Below are positions 56,892 through 59,608 of a stretch of DNA of 64,000 nucleotides, one piece after another. This stretch comes from Maratus speciosus (taxonomy: Eukaryota > Arthropoda > Arachnida > Araneae > Salticidae), in the NCBI GenBank assembly GCA_963932465.1, contig OZ010794.1, positions 443,053,502-443,117,501 of the forward strand, given 5' to 3'. A program made the position numbers and the translations under genes. The notes below the pieces were generated by a model, which was not told the origin of the DNA, did not search any database, and saw nothing but the letters and a program-made list of their open reading frames with translations. How positions within the stretch are numbered: the first letter of the stretch is position 1; every line of letters begins with the position of its first letter.

Positions 56892-57475
56892 CTGATTCTT
56901 CATTTCCTCCACTAGCACACAGCTTAAAATCTTTAAAATACTTTGTTGTTGTTATTATTATTTTTAATTTTTCACTTCCAGTAAAAATAATCTTCCCTGT
57001 TTTGGCAGATTTCTGGTTTTAAACAAATTCCATCCAAACTCCCTCCCTCGCCTTTCTAAAATTTTCACTACCCTTTGCCTCTAACACACTAAGTTTAAAA
57101 TCTTTAAAATTCTTTGATTACATTAAATTAAAATTCTTTGTTTACATTAAATTTTCTGTCTTATTTGTAACAACAGTAAAATAAATTATCTATATTACTC
57201 CATTATCACCAAAATTTCTGCTACCATCACACAAAGTCTTGATAATTGTGTAACTTATAAAATATTTTCTGCCCTCTTTGTTGTTTTGGAGTAATGATAA
57301 ATAAATGATAAGTCATCTAAATCCTCCTTAAAATTTTTATTCCTTCTTTGCCTAAATACAGGGAAGGAAAAGAAACCAAAGCAAAAAATTATCCTCTTTT
57401 GAAATTTGACTATTGCCATTCTTTATTTCAGAGACTATTCGTGTGAAAGATTTTGGTGAAGTTTATGCTAGATAG
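2259..57475 (+). CDS. CTCF: CTCF (CCCTC-binding factor) orthologue, 11 C2H2 zinc fingers, seven exons in window, 5' end missing
   Basis: Spliced coding sequence join(2259-2450, 20279-21196, 31904-32170, 41064-41225, 48177-48399, 50381-50500, 57432-57475), 641 codons plus stop. Established role: CTCF is a nuclear DNA-binding protein that sets insulators and chromatin loops, usually with cohesin. Seen here: an acidic N-terminal part, then exactly 11 C2H2 fingers, then an acidic and finally basic tail. Finger 3 has TSGELVRH, finger 4 VELSKLKRH and finger 5 DTYKLKRH, so the base-contacting helix positions (-1, 2, 3, 6) equal those known for vertebrate CTCF. Finger 10 has [10 protein letters not shown] followed by YHDPNYVPP, a CTCF hallmark. 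The insertion PEPKAK before finger 11 and the RHKGNLARH helix resemble arthropod CTCF. Introns reach about 18 kb and are full of transposons. The first exon or exons and the promoter lie left of base 1. A generic zinc-finger protein is unlikely given 11 fingers in CTCF order. Confidence 0.93.
2775..3525 (-). mobile_element. Tigger/pogo deletion derivative with transposase C-terminus remnant
   Basis: The terminal inverted repeats are related: CAGTCGAACCTCGCTATCCC at 2775 against the inverse of the end at 3525 (CAGTCAGACCTCGTTATCCC). TA follows the right end. Inside on the minus strand, an open stretch at 3022-3213 ends with [10 protein letters not shown], matching the usual Tigger/pogo C-terminal KQTTLDDFF motif. 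It is preceded by [12 protein letters not shown], as in Tigger tails. The catalytic domain is absent, so it cannot encode a working transposase. Confidence 0.75.
3526..4283. other. Intron sequence with part of a dispersed repeat (3775-3830)
   Basis: No gene. A segment near 3779-3830 (AAGTTTCAAAACTCGCCTTA) recurs inverted at about 11039-11085 with few changes, so it is a copy of a short dispersed element. The remainder is AT-rich with TA-rich runs at 4200-4280. Confidence 0.5.
4284..5260. repeat. Dispersed repeat, start of a CpG-richer repeat block, with TAACCTAACTG-like low-complexity run
   Basis: Begins with ACTAGTTGACCCACCCAGC, like other ACTAG-headed repeats in this window (5416, 29154, 35908). 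At about 4740-4925 there is a run of degenerate TAACCTAACTGTAACC units. Near 4950-5240 are two decayed copies of a unit found again downstream (TTAGTTCCACATTCCACCAC and GAATTTAAGTATGATAAATT). No coding capacity is recognised. Confidence 0.5.
5351..5364 (+). promoter_or_regulatory. Candidate CTCF-binding motif (CCTCCAGGGGGCGC)
   Basis: Matches the known CTCF core consensus CCASYAGRKGGCRC at 13 of 14 positions (T instead of A at position 3), including the invariant AG..GGC core. Binding is not shown by sequence alone. Confidence 0.4.
5416..6080. repeat. CpG-rich tandem repeat, period about 95 bp, about six units
   Basis: CTGCCTACGGCACC-type motifs start near 5543, 5638, 5735, 5819, 5914 and 6011, spaced 84-97 bp. 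Most units contain the hairpin GCGTGCTGCGCACGC, then an A/T tract (CAAACTCTTTTTAAAA), then GCTCGAACGAAAGTCGAACC. The GC and CpG content is far above that of the surrounding intron. Apparent open frames here come from the repeat and are not genes. Confidence 0.8.
6143..6156 (+). promoter_or_regulatory. CTCF-like motif copy (CCACCAGGGAGCGC)
   Basis: 13 of 14 match to CCASYAGRKGGCRC, but the mismatch (A for G at position 10) falls in the most conserved part, so affinity may be reduced. Confidence 0.3.
6287..6300 (+). promoter_or_regulatory. CTCF-like motif copy (CCACCAGGGAGCGC)
   Basis: Identical 14-mer to the copy 144 bp upstream, in the same orientation and the same repeat context. Confidence 0.3.
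6417..6430 (+). promoter_or_regulatory. CTCF-like motif copy (CCACCAGGGAGCGC)
   Basis: Identical 14-mer, 130 bp after the previous copy, same strand. Confidence 0.3.
6705..6718 (+). promoter_or_regulatory. CTCF-like motif copy (CCACCAGGGAGCGC)
   Basis: Identical 14-mer, 288 bp after the previous copy, same strand and same flanking unit. Confidence 0.3.
6771..9062. repeat. CpG-richer dispersed-repeat region ending near GTTCTTTTATTAGTATAGA
   Basis: Non-coding sequence with moderately higher GC than the flanks. Contains a (CAGA)n run at 7657-7674, a further copy of the TTAGTCGAGG...GGAAATA unit at 7708-7780, and short ACCAGTA repeats at 8609-8665. The stretch 8472-8795 is open but not recognised as any protein. 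The end near 9013-9040 (cacacaca, GAACGATCTG, then TTATTAGTATAGA) resembles the 3' terminus of ACTAG-headed arthropod repeats. Family assignment is uncertain. Confidence 0.4.
9063..9365 (-). pseudogene. Unclassified ORF remnant, possibly from a transposon
   Basis: On the minus strand, a frame runs from about 9365 and breaks near 9145. A second frame continues to about 9063 with a very acidic end ([18 protein letters not shown]). The composition looks coding (charged, few stops over 100 codons with one frameshift), but I do not recognise the family. It lies alone between repeats, so a transposon remnant is the likeliest source. Confidence 0.25.
9366..11099. other. Intron sequence, no gene seen
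   Basis: A GC-richer patch (9440-9620) and another at 9830-9900 stand out but contain no supported exon or motif. The end (11039-11099) carries an inverted copy of the short repeat at 3779 and the motif ATAATAGCGCTAAGTGTAT, which recurs at about 11929. Confidence 0.4.
11524..11706. repeat. Dispersed repeat shared with 36115-36300
   Basis: About 180 bp (TGACCAATTTCACCAAATTA onward, through ACGTCGAAATAAAAATCACT and ending near GCACGTGTAA) reappear in the same orientation at about 36115-36300 with roughly one change in ten bases. Confidence 0.7.
11707..12687. other. Intron sequence, no gene seen
   Basis: AT-rich. It contains the second copy of AATAGCGCTAAGTGTATA near 11931 and a short palindromic TTACCCCATATCATGGGGTAA at 12305-12327. 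No coding signal. Confidence 0.5.
12688..15159 (-). mobile_element. Tigger/pogo-group DNA transposon, full length, decayed
   Basis: The terminal inverted repeats are CAGTTGGACCCTGCTATAGT at 12688 and, inverted from 15159, CAGTTGAACCTCACTATAAT. TA follows the right end; the left flank is TG, probably a mutated TA. The 2.47-kb length suits Tigger. The transposase is on the minus strand in several frames, and no other gene is present. Confidence 0.85.
12924..14462 (-). pseudogene. Tigger transposase pseudogene
   Basis: Family knowledge: Tigger/pogo transposases carry two helix-turn-helix modules and a DDE catalytic domain. Seen: an N-terminal HTH beginning [19 protein letters not shown] near 14462, with [22 protein letters not shown]-like second HTH is near 14290-14090 (VEEALLKWF). 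The DDE part is at 13292-13681 with [10 protein letters not shown] and [16 protein letters not shown]. An acidic tail lies at 12924-13214. These pieces sit in at least three reading frames with stops between them (breaks near 14300, 14080-13690 and 13290-13215), so the gene is dead. Confidence 0.85.
15160..16107. other. Intron sequence, no gene seen
   Basis: AT-rich; open frames are short and have no recognisable motifs. A small hairpin (ATTGCGTGGCAGCGCAAT) lies near 15381-15398. Confidence 0.5.
16108..16640. repeat. Dispersed repeat of about 530 bp, inverted copy at 54535-55080
   Basis: Shares long stretches (for example TACTTCTGTTGCCATTATGA inverted at 54912-54931) with 54535-55080 in the opposite orientation. 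The ends near CCATTTGGAAAA (16110) and TTTTCCAAATGG (16613) form a short inverted terminus. No coding sequence was found. Probably a non-autonomous DNA element. Confidence 0.7.
16641..17264. other. Intron sequence with (TA)n microsatellite at about 16869-16890
   Basis: No gene or recognisable element apart from the short TA run. Confidence 0.5.
17643..18331 (+). mobile_element. Possible solo LTR
   Basis: Starts TGTTATCTG and ends TATTTTAACA, giving short inverted TGTTA/TAACA termini. It contains TATATATTG near 18150 and AATAAAAG near 18270, and its composition differs from the flanks. No target-site duplication and no second LTR are visible, so this is only a weak proposal. Confidence 0.2.
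18543..18752. mobile_element. Palindromic MITE, about 210 bp
   Basis: The two halves are inverted copies of each other: CCGTCCTAAAAATTTAAATT at the left against CTGCCCTAAAAACTTAGATT read inverted from the right. The arms extend about 100 bp into ATTTTTAAG...CTTAAAAAT. No coding sequence. Confidence 0.65.
18923..20278. other. Intron sequence, no gene seen
   Basis: AT-rich with a (TA)n run near 19412-19427 and A/T homopolymers. Overlapping open frames at 19752-20260 are in AT-rich sequence on both strands and show no motif. Ends with the acceptor at 20278. Confidence 0.5.
20279..21196 (+). CDS. CTCF: CTCF exon B: zinc fingers 1-7 and most of finger 8
   Basis: The acceptor is TTTTAG at 20273-20278 and the donor is GTGAGT at 21197. 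The exon has 306 codons, phase 0 at both ends. About 90 residues of acidic N-terminal sequence precede finger 1, which starts near 20550 (CNYC). Fingers 1-7 follow with near-canonical TGE(K/R)P linkers, including [14 protein letters not shown] and THEKPHKC linkers typical of CTCF fingers 2-4. Finger 8 begins with CNRC near 21150 and is cut by the intron after RYSYK. Finger 7 keeps the RKTDL helix (RKSDL in vertebrates). Codon use is AT-rich like the flanks. Confidence 0.95.
21197..21548. other. Intron sequence before the BEL insertion
   Basis: Nothing is recognised. The last five bases (21544-21548, GTTAC) are the left target-site copy of the BEL element. Confidence 0.6.
21549..22169 (-). repeat. 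BEL 3' LTR
   Basis: Left-hand copy, 3' relative to the element's transcription. The pol reading frame continues into it and stops at 22105, so the last 20-odd codons are LTR-encoded. Confidence 0.93.
22105..26688 (-). pseudogene. BEL gag-pol polyprotein pseudogene
   Basis: The pieces lie in one frame. 26688-26395 is a coiled-coil-like gag N-terminus ending at a TAA (26395-26397), and the frame simply continues past it. Gag core (DUF1759 type) runs to about 25750. Cys/His knuckles [27 protein letters not shown] and CKNC lie at about 25735-25545. The protease region is near 25360 with ALIDNASQ, where most relatives have a D-S/T-G-like site, so it is unusual. RNase H (HGFCDAS) is near 24340. 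The integrase zinc domain is at about 23420-23300, then catalytic D (GIDFAGP, about 23205), D (YSDNGKTF, about 22885) and E (LWESSIK, about 22725). The reverse transcriptase core, with its YVDD-type motif, is absent between about 24880 and 24660. A 132-bp insert at 22941-23072 breaks the integrase. Confidence 0.9.
22941..23072. mobile_element. 132-bp hairpin insertion inside BEL integrase, with 12-bp target duplication
   Basis: TGCATATAAATG occurs at 22929-22940 and again at 23061-23072. Between them, 22941-22976 and 22991-23026 are perfect 36-bp inverted repeats around a 14-base loop, followed by a 34-base AT-rich tail. Treating one TGCATATAAATG copy plus the insert as added sequence leaves the integrase frame continuous on both sides, so this is a real insertion into a formerly open frame. 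The family is unknown. Confidence 0.8.
26915..26930 (-). other. Candidate BEL primer-binding site
   Basis: On the minus strand, TGGTCCGTACCGAACC begins 7 bases after the 5' LTR. It starts with TGG, as complements of CCA-ended tRNAs do. The primer tRNA is not identified. Confidence 0.4.
26938..27558 (-). repeat. BEL 5' LTR
   Basis: Right-hand copy, same length as the other LTR, 8 mismatches by eye, including a pair of C/A changes at the GAGCAGCCGG site. It would hold the element's promoter. Confidence 0.93.
27564..27980. other. Intron sequence, no gene seen
   Basis: AT-rich, nothing recognised. Confidence 0.5.
27984..28914. mobile_element. Non-autonomous element with GGGTTTAATCTAG inverted termini
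   Basis: GGGTTTAATCTAG at 27984 is matched by CTAGATTAAACCCC ending at 28914. Both ends also share AGCCAAAAAGCTA just inside. The interior has a T-run (28426-28449) and an A-run (28661-28691), with no convincing gene; a 78-codon open stretch on the minus strand near 28019-28255 is unassigned. The flanks agree only partly (AAGT), so the target duplication is unclear. Looks like a hAT-type derivative. Confidence 0.6.
28915..31903. other. Long intron segment: repeats and homopolymers, no gene seen
   Basis: An ACTAGTGCATAACCCCCGTC head at 29154 marks another ACTAG-type repeat with a small hairpin (CCGTCAAAAATGACGG). There is a 42-base A-run at 29773-29814 and a 31-base T-run at 30626-30656, likely retroposon tails or slippage. 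The rest is AT-rich with no coding signal up to the acceptor at 31902-31903. Confidence 0.5.
31904..32170 (+). CDS. CTCF: CTCF exon C: end of finger 8, fingers 9-10, start of finger 11
   Basis: The acceptor TTTTTTAG ends at 31903 and the donor GTAATA is at 32171; the exon has 89 codons, phase 0. It opens with [10 protein letters not shown], which completes the two histidines of finger 8. Finger 9 (CDLC) and finger 10 (CDEC) follow, then the CTCF-specific spacer [14 protein letters not shown] and the first half of finger 11 ([11 protein letters not shown]). Confidence 0.95.
32171..33031. other. Intron sequence, no gene seen
   Basis: AT-rich with T-runs, including one at about 32982-33003 immediately before the tandem duplication. 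Confidence 0.5.
33032..35489. repeat. Tandem duplication of a 1.23-kb segment
   Basis: 33032-34259 (1228 bp) is followed directly by a diverged second copy, 34260-35489 (1230 bp). Both begin TTTAATCATTTGTATAATTT and end GTCCTTTCG. They share C-runs (33679-33686 and 34909-34916) and CTGTGTCTGTCTGTCAC. Differences amount to a few per cent by eye. No coding sequence. Confidence 0.9.
33330..35793. mobile_element. Element with AGGGTTCCGTAC inverted termini, internally duplicated
   Basis: AGGGTTCCGTAC at 34559 (and the altered AGGATTCCATAC at 33330) is paired with GTACGGAACCCT at 35782-35793. The start is followed by the CTGTCTGTC motif often seen behind such termini in arthropod repeats. The original element was probably about 1.24 kb, and the 1.23-kb duplication then copied its left part together with left flank. 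Confidence 0.6.
35908..35930. repeat. ACTAG-headed repeat start with GC hairpin
   Basis: ACTAGGGGGCTCGGCCCCCT contains a 7-bp stem (AGGGGGC/GCCCCCT, 35910-35926) with a 3-base loop, followed by GCTACGCTCGCCAACCCCCG. It marks the left end of another dispersed repeat of the ACTAG type. Confidence 0.5.
36115..36300. repeat. Dispersed repeat shared with 11524-11706
   Basis: Same-orientation copy of the 180-bp unit at 11.5 kb; here it is less than 200 bp downstream of the ACTAG-type head at 35908 and probably part of the same element. Confidence 0.7.
36301..37429. other. Intron sequence, no gene seen
   Basis: AT-rich. A GGCGGCGGCGGTGACAG patch at 37155 is the only GC-rich feature. No exon supported. 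Confidence 0.5.
37430..38540. repeat. Degenerate tandem repeat, period about 140-175 bp
   Basis: TTCATTTACAGGG or TATACAGGGCT motifs recur near 37562, 37719, 37893, 38213, 38353 and 38492. Each is followed by CACAAAAG-like sequence and then AT-rich filler. The copies are much diverged. It is preceded by CTGTCTGTCGTCTGTCC (37437-37453). Confidence 0.55.
38541..40160. other. Intron sequence, no gene seen
   Basis: Very AT-rich; the open frames here (for example 38532-38723 and 38906-39112) are low-complexity and have no motif. Confidence 0.5.
40161..40691. mobile_element. Long-inverted-repeat MITE (ACAGGGTGTTCCAAAATTCG ends)
   Basis: The right end, read inverted, gives ACAGGGTGTTCCAAAATTCG. 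The left end at 40161 is a changed version (TACAAGTAGTTCCAAAATTC). The arms match for more than 120 bp (GACAAATTCAGA, GTAGGCAT, AGAGGATGAAAAATT, then ACAAATACAGGATGTTTCAT). No coding sequence. These termini resemble widespread arthropod MITEs. Confidence 0.75.
40692..41063. other. Intron sequence, no gene seen
   Basis: AT-rich; ends in the acceptor at 41063. Confidence 0.5.
41064..41225 (+). CDS. CTCF: CTCF exon D: end of finger 11 and acidic linker
   Basis: The acceptor TTTAG ends at 41063 and the donor is GTTAAC at 41226; the exon has 54 codons, phase 0. [14 protein letters not shown] completes finger 11, and an acidic stretch rich in Glu and Asp follows (PDGEEEDAE near 41175-41195). The donor is weak (GTTAAC), but the finger is completed exactly at the junction, which makes the exon boundary secure at its 5' end. 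Confidence 0.9.
41226..42710. other. Intron sequence, no gene seen
   Basis: No recognised element. The last bases, CTTAATAT at 42711-42718, act as the left flank of the hAT-like element. Confidence 0.5.
42770..43870. repeat. Degenerate minisatellite, unit about 30-37 bp
   Basis: Many copies of AAAGATCGCGAAAAAACGCAA followed by ATTTCGTC, in runs interrupted by non-repeat pieces (42985-43075, 43449-43510). Open frames on both strands here are repeat artefacts. Similar units occur at 58250-59510. Confidence 0.8.
43871..44434. other. Low-complexity segment of the hAT-like element
   Basis: Includes a C-run followed by an A-run (43977-44010) and A/T-rich filler. No gene. Confidence 0.5.
44435..45063. 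repeat. Three tRNA-derived SINE copies in an inverted arrangement
   Basis: A full copy on the minus strand (about 44478-44690), a truncated plus copy (about 44690-44778) and a full plus copy (about 44862-45063). The tRNA-like part has an A box (TAGCTCAGATGGTAGAGC) and a B box (GGTTCGAATCC at 45012-45022; inverted at 44525-44535). The 51 bases at 44435-44485 recur inverted at 44780-44831, so the cluster folds back on itself. Flanking sequence (AAATTTACATCTAATA) is shared by all copies. Confidence 0.75.
44514..44588 (-). repeat. tRNA-like head of SINE (pseudo-tRNA)
   Basis: The acceptor stem GTCCGGG/TCCGGAC pairs fully. However, there is an extra base before the D stem, a T-T mismatch in the T stem, and no U33 before a clear anticodon. 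It is therefore SINE-derived and not a working tRNA gene. Near-identical sequence lies at 44959-45032. Confidence 0.6.
45066..46330 (+). mobile_element. mariner (Tc1/mariner) DNA transposon, full length, inactive
   Basis: Thirty-base terminal inverted repeats at 45066-45095 and 46301-46330 differ at two positions (CAAAGGGTACTAGGAAAG... against CAAAGGGTACTAGGAACG...). TA duplications flank them (45064-45065, 46331-46332). The length, 1265 bp, is normal for mariner. Confidence 0.93.
45226..46335 (+). pseudogene. mariner transposase pseudogene, four nonsense codons
   Basis: The product aligns along its length with mariner transposases: N-terminal HTH ([19 protein letters not shown], then [10 protein letters not shown]), linker, catalytic first Asp in TGDKTW (about 45705), and third Asp in [12 protein letters not shown] (about 46070-46105). 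One reading frame is kept throughout, but TAA at 45673 and 45727 and TGA at 45952 and 45976 interrupt it. The second catalytic Asp region reads [10 protein letters not shown], so the usual Asp of HDN is lost. The start is GTG at 45226 where ATG would be expected. It cannot make transposase. Confidence 0.92.
46333..47499. other. Right part of the hAT-like element, no gene seen
   Basis: AT-rich, with a T-run at 46697-46716 and a somewhat CpG-richer patch (46800-47280). The last 150 bases are TATTGATAT-rich subterminal sequence. Confidence 0.5.
47508..48176. other. Intron sequence, no gene seen
   Basis: AT-rich, with T-runs interrupted by G at 47843-47880, ending in the acceptor at 48176. Confidence 0.5.
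48177..48399 (+). CDS. CTCF: CTCF exon E: C-terminal region
   Basis: The acceptor ATATAG ends at 48176 and the donor GTATGA is at 48400. The exon has 74 codons plus one base and leaves in phase 1. The product begins [14 protein letters not shown] and is acidic and Ser-rich towards its end ([14 protein letters not shown]). It is an open frame among AT-rich intron with many stops, and its phase matches both neighbours. Confidence 0.8.
48400..48964. other. Intron sequence, no gene seen
   Basis: AT-rich with a T-run near 48793-48817. No element was recognised. Confidence 0.5.
48965..49725. mobile_element. Possible non-autonomous element with CAGGGGTGGA-like ends
   Basis: CAGGGGTGGAAAATCTGC at 48965 and, inverted from about 49725, CAAGGATGGAAAAA. 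The interior has repeated CTGCTCCAAAAT / GCTACAAAAACG phrases. A similar end pair occurs at 57680 and 58223. No clean target duplication. Confidence 0.4.
49726..50380. other. Intron sequence, no gene seen
   Basis: AT-rich, ending in the acceptor at 50380. Confidence 0.5.
50381..50500 (+). CDS. CTCF: CTCF exon F: basic C-terminal segment
   Basis: The acceptor TTTGCAG ends at 50380 and the donor GTATGC is at 50501. The exon enters with two bases completing a Gly codon and leaves in phase 1. The product is basic ([20 protein letters not shown]), resembling the Lys/Arg-rich patch found in CTCF C-termini. An RTE element is inserted about 190 bp downstream in the following intron. Confidence 0.8.
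50687..53900 (+). mobile_element. RTE-clade non-LTR retrotransposon, full length (3.2 kb)
   Basis: The element is framed by a perfect 13-bp target duplication, ATTTATTTTAAAG, at 50674-50686 and 53901-53913. It ends in a (TGA)n microsatellite tail (53881-53900), as RTE elements do. It carries one long frame with an apurinic endonuclease and a reverse transcriptase, the RTE plan. It sits in the CTCF intron in the same orientation as the gene, about 190 bp after an exon. Confidence 0.93.
51051..53883 (+). pseudogene. RTE endonuclease-reverse transcriptase, two single-base frameshifts
   Basis: An N-terminal endonuclease/exonuclease/phosphatase domain begins [11 protein letters not shown] at 51051, with [17 protein letters not shown] (about 51460) and SDHRLV (about 51735). 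Reverse transcriptase follows with [16 protein letters not shown] (about 52825), [10 protein letters not shown] and the catalytic RFADD (53117-53131). The C-terminus (53299-53883) has [13 protein letters not shown] and GHIARR motifs. Two one-base losses break the frame, near 51103 and near 53270 (in an A-rich run). All recognised catalytic motifs are kept. The remnant looks young. An additional open stretch upstream (50832-51050) is in phase with the start and may be 5' coding or leader sequence. Confidence 0.92.
53914..54534. other. Intron sequence with homopolymer runs
   Basis: Includes a G-run at about 54122-54134 and several T-runs. The alternative acceptor at 54421 is described separately. 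Confidence 0.5.
54422..54438 (+). CDS. Alternative CTCF terminal exon (ETISK stop)
   Basis: The acceptor TTTTGCAG ends at 54421 and fits the phase-1 donor at 50501. It yields five codons (ETISK) and a TAA at 54436. It starts with the same three residues as the exon at 57432. It may be an alternative last exon or a chance acceptor. Confidence 0.2.
54535..55080. repeat. Inverted copy of the repeat at 16108-16640
   Basis: Matches the 16.1-kb copy inverted over more than 500 bp, with small indels. It ends in CCATTTTCCCAAATGG followed by an A-run (55083-55102). Confidence 0.7.
55103..55522. other. Intron sequence, no gene seen
   Basis: Nothing recognised. It ends at AGAA (55519-55522), the left flank of the palindromic element. 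Confidence 0.5.
55523..56548. mobile_element. One-kilobase near-complete palindrome (foldback element) with 4-bp target duplication
   Basis: The ends are GGGTCATTCTATGCCAAATT and, inverted, GGGTTATTCCACGCCAAATC, flanked by AGAA on both sides (55519-55522 and 56549-56552). The two halves (about 55523-55990 and 56075-56548) are inverted copies over nearly their full length with roughly 10% differences. The centre is an AT-rich spacer. No coding sequence. Confidence 0.85.
56549..57431. other. Intron sequence, no gene seen
   Basis: Contains a 37-base A-run (56853-56889). Ends in the pyrimidine-rich acceptor of the proposed last exon. Confidence 0.5.
57432..57475 (+). CDS. CTCF: CTCF proposed last coding exon ([14 protein letters not shown] stop)
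   Basis: A pyrimidine-rich stretch and acceptor TTTCAG end at 57431. Joined to the phase-1 donor of the preceding exon, the frame reads [14 protein letters not shown] and stops at TAG 57473-57475. An ATTAAA polyadenylation-type signal sits at 57631. A competing acceptor at 54421 gives ETISK and a stop at 54436-54438. I prefer the longer exon because its peptide looks like ordinary coding sequence. Transcript data would decide. Confidence 0.5.
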
Positions 57476-58249
57476 CATAATAATTTTCTGCCATGTCGTT
57501 TAGTTATATGAAATCTCTATACAGGTGATGCCCTCTTTTATCATTATTCAATATCTAAGTTTTAAACAGTTCACTAGAGATATAGTTCCAGTTACAAAAA
57601 TATTTCAGTTATTGTTCCTTATAAATATTAATTAAAAGTTTATGAAATTTGAATGTTATGTGTAGACCATGAATGCTACCAGGGGTGGAGAATATGTCTG
57701 ATCTGGCAATCTAGGATCAGGGGAAATTTTGCAGAAAAAATATACAATTGATTTCGATTTTAAAAATGAATTGTATAATTCCCTGGGATAGACAAAATTT
57801 CACTACAAATAAAAAGATCTGTATGGCGACCTTCACAAAATCGATCTCAGAATAATATATACCATATATACTAGGATTACACCAAATAGTGAATTTGGCT
57901 GAATGCCGAATATTCGGCCAACAGGTAAACCATATACCAAACATTCGCCTTGCCAATTACTTTTAAATTTCAGAATCTGAAAGTATTAAAAAGTTCAATT
58001 TTGAAACAATTTTACATAATATTTAACACACATACTTCCATATTGATAAACAAGATCTTTTTAAAAGTAAATTCTACACTAAAAAAAATCATTCATTGAA
58101 TTGTTATTTAAGACAAGGATAGTTAAAAAGCTTTTTTAATTGCATACATAGCAGCACTCCTATATTTCCTATAATTCCTATAAATTTGAAAAAATTCCTG
58201 TATTTTCCAGCCCTCCACCCTTGCAATTATTTTTTAGTTAGGCTGAGAA
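57476..58249. other. 3' untranslated region and flank of CTCF, with a possible short element
   Basis: The 3' end of the transcript is probably near the ATTAAA at 57631. From 57680 (CAGGGGTGGAG) to about 58223 (inverted CAAGGGTGGAG), a pair of short inverted ends resembles those at 48965-49725. A small hairpin (GAATGCCGAATATTCGGC) lies near 57900. No gene seen. Confidence 0.35.
57631..57636 (+). promoter_or_regulatory. Candidate polyadenylation signal ATTAAA for CTCF
   Basis: ATTAAA lies 156 bases after the proposed stop codon. It is the common variant of AATAAA, but such hexamers are frequent in AT-rich DNA. Confidence 0.25.
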
Positions 58250-59510
58250 TCCGCAATCCAGATGTGATTTTTCTGCGAATATATTTTTTTAATTTTGCCA
58301 AATTCCACTATTTTACAATTTTAGTCAATCCTATACTAAACAAAATCCTAAATTTCTTAGGTTTGTCACGGTTCTGCAAACTTCGTCATTTGATTTTGAA
58401 AATAATTGCAAATTTCGTCTTAGTTAAAAAAAAAAAAAATTAAATCATGATCTTTGTCAACTGATTTCTGAAGAAAAATCGTAAATTTCGCCCAATCTAT
58501 CATTTAAAAAAAAAAGTGCATTTCATCTATTGATCATTGGAAAAATAGTAAATTTTGTTAATATGTTGCTAATTAAAATCGCAAACTTATTCTACTAAGT
58601 GTGGTGAAAAAAATTATGAATTTCTTCAGTAAGTCAAGTAAATTCGCTGATTTCATCAATATGTTGCTGTAATATATCGTGAAATTGGTCGTTTATAAAA
58701 ATCGTAAGTTTTGGAACTCATTTGCGGCAAACTCACAAATTTCTTCAATCAGTCGTGGCAAAAAATCACTAATTTCATCAGTTGGTTGTTGAAATATATC
58801 ACAAAATGTGTGGATCATGTACTGATAAAAATTGTAATCTTCGGTAGTCACTAGCGGTAAAACAAATCCTGGATTTCACCAATCAGCCGCGTCAAAAAAT
58901 AGTTGATTCCATCAATTGTTCATGGATGTGCATCACGAAAATTTGTCGACCATTCGTTGATAAAAATCGCAAATTTCGGCTCTAATTTCTGTAAAAAAAA
59001 AAGAAAGAAAAAAAAGAAAATTGCAGATTTCGTTAATTACGGCAAACAAACTCCTGAATTTCTTTAATCGGTTGAGGCCATACATTGCTGATTTCGTCAG
59101 TTGGTCGCTGAAATATATTGCAAAATTTGTCGATCGTTCTTTGATAAACCGGTCACTCGTAGTTAAAAAAAAAAAAAAAAAAATCATGGATTTCTTCAAT
59201 CAAATATGGAAAAAAATCACGAATTAGTCAGTTTGTCACTTACAAAAAATTCGACACCAGTTGGTTGCGAAAAAGGGGCAGAAAAATAATCGCTAATTTC
59301 ATCAGTGTATCTTAGAAGAATATCAATCAATTGTTGAAATAAAAAACGCAGATTGTTTTTTGAAGGAAAAAAAAAATGATGAGTTTTATCAATCACTTGT
59401 GGCAAAAAATGGTAAATTTCTCGATTGGTCATTGATAAAAATCTTGAATTTTGTCAGTCGGTTGAAAAGAAAAAAATCGCATAATTAGTCAATTGGTTGC
59501 ATAATTTCAC
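58250..59510. repeat. Degenerate minisatellite related to 42770-43870
   Basis: Units such as AAAAATCGCAAATTTCG, TCAATCGGTTG and TGGTCGTTGAAATATATCAC recur at roughly 35-40 bp, in a looser higher-order pattern, with long A-runs (58424-58437, 59165-59182). The phrase TCGC(A/G)AATTTCGTC links it to the 43-kb minisatellite. Open frames here are artefacts. Confidence 0.7.
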
Positions 59511-59608
59511 ACAATTGTATCGATCATGAATTTTTTCTCTATTGGGATAAAACAAATGTAATTCATTTTATATAAATTTATTACAAACAAGTGGGTAAGT
59601 GTGATCAC

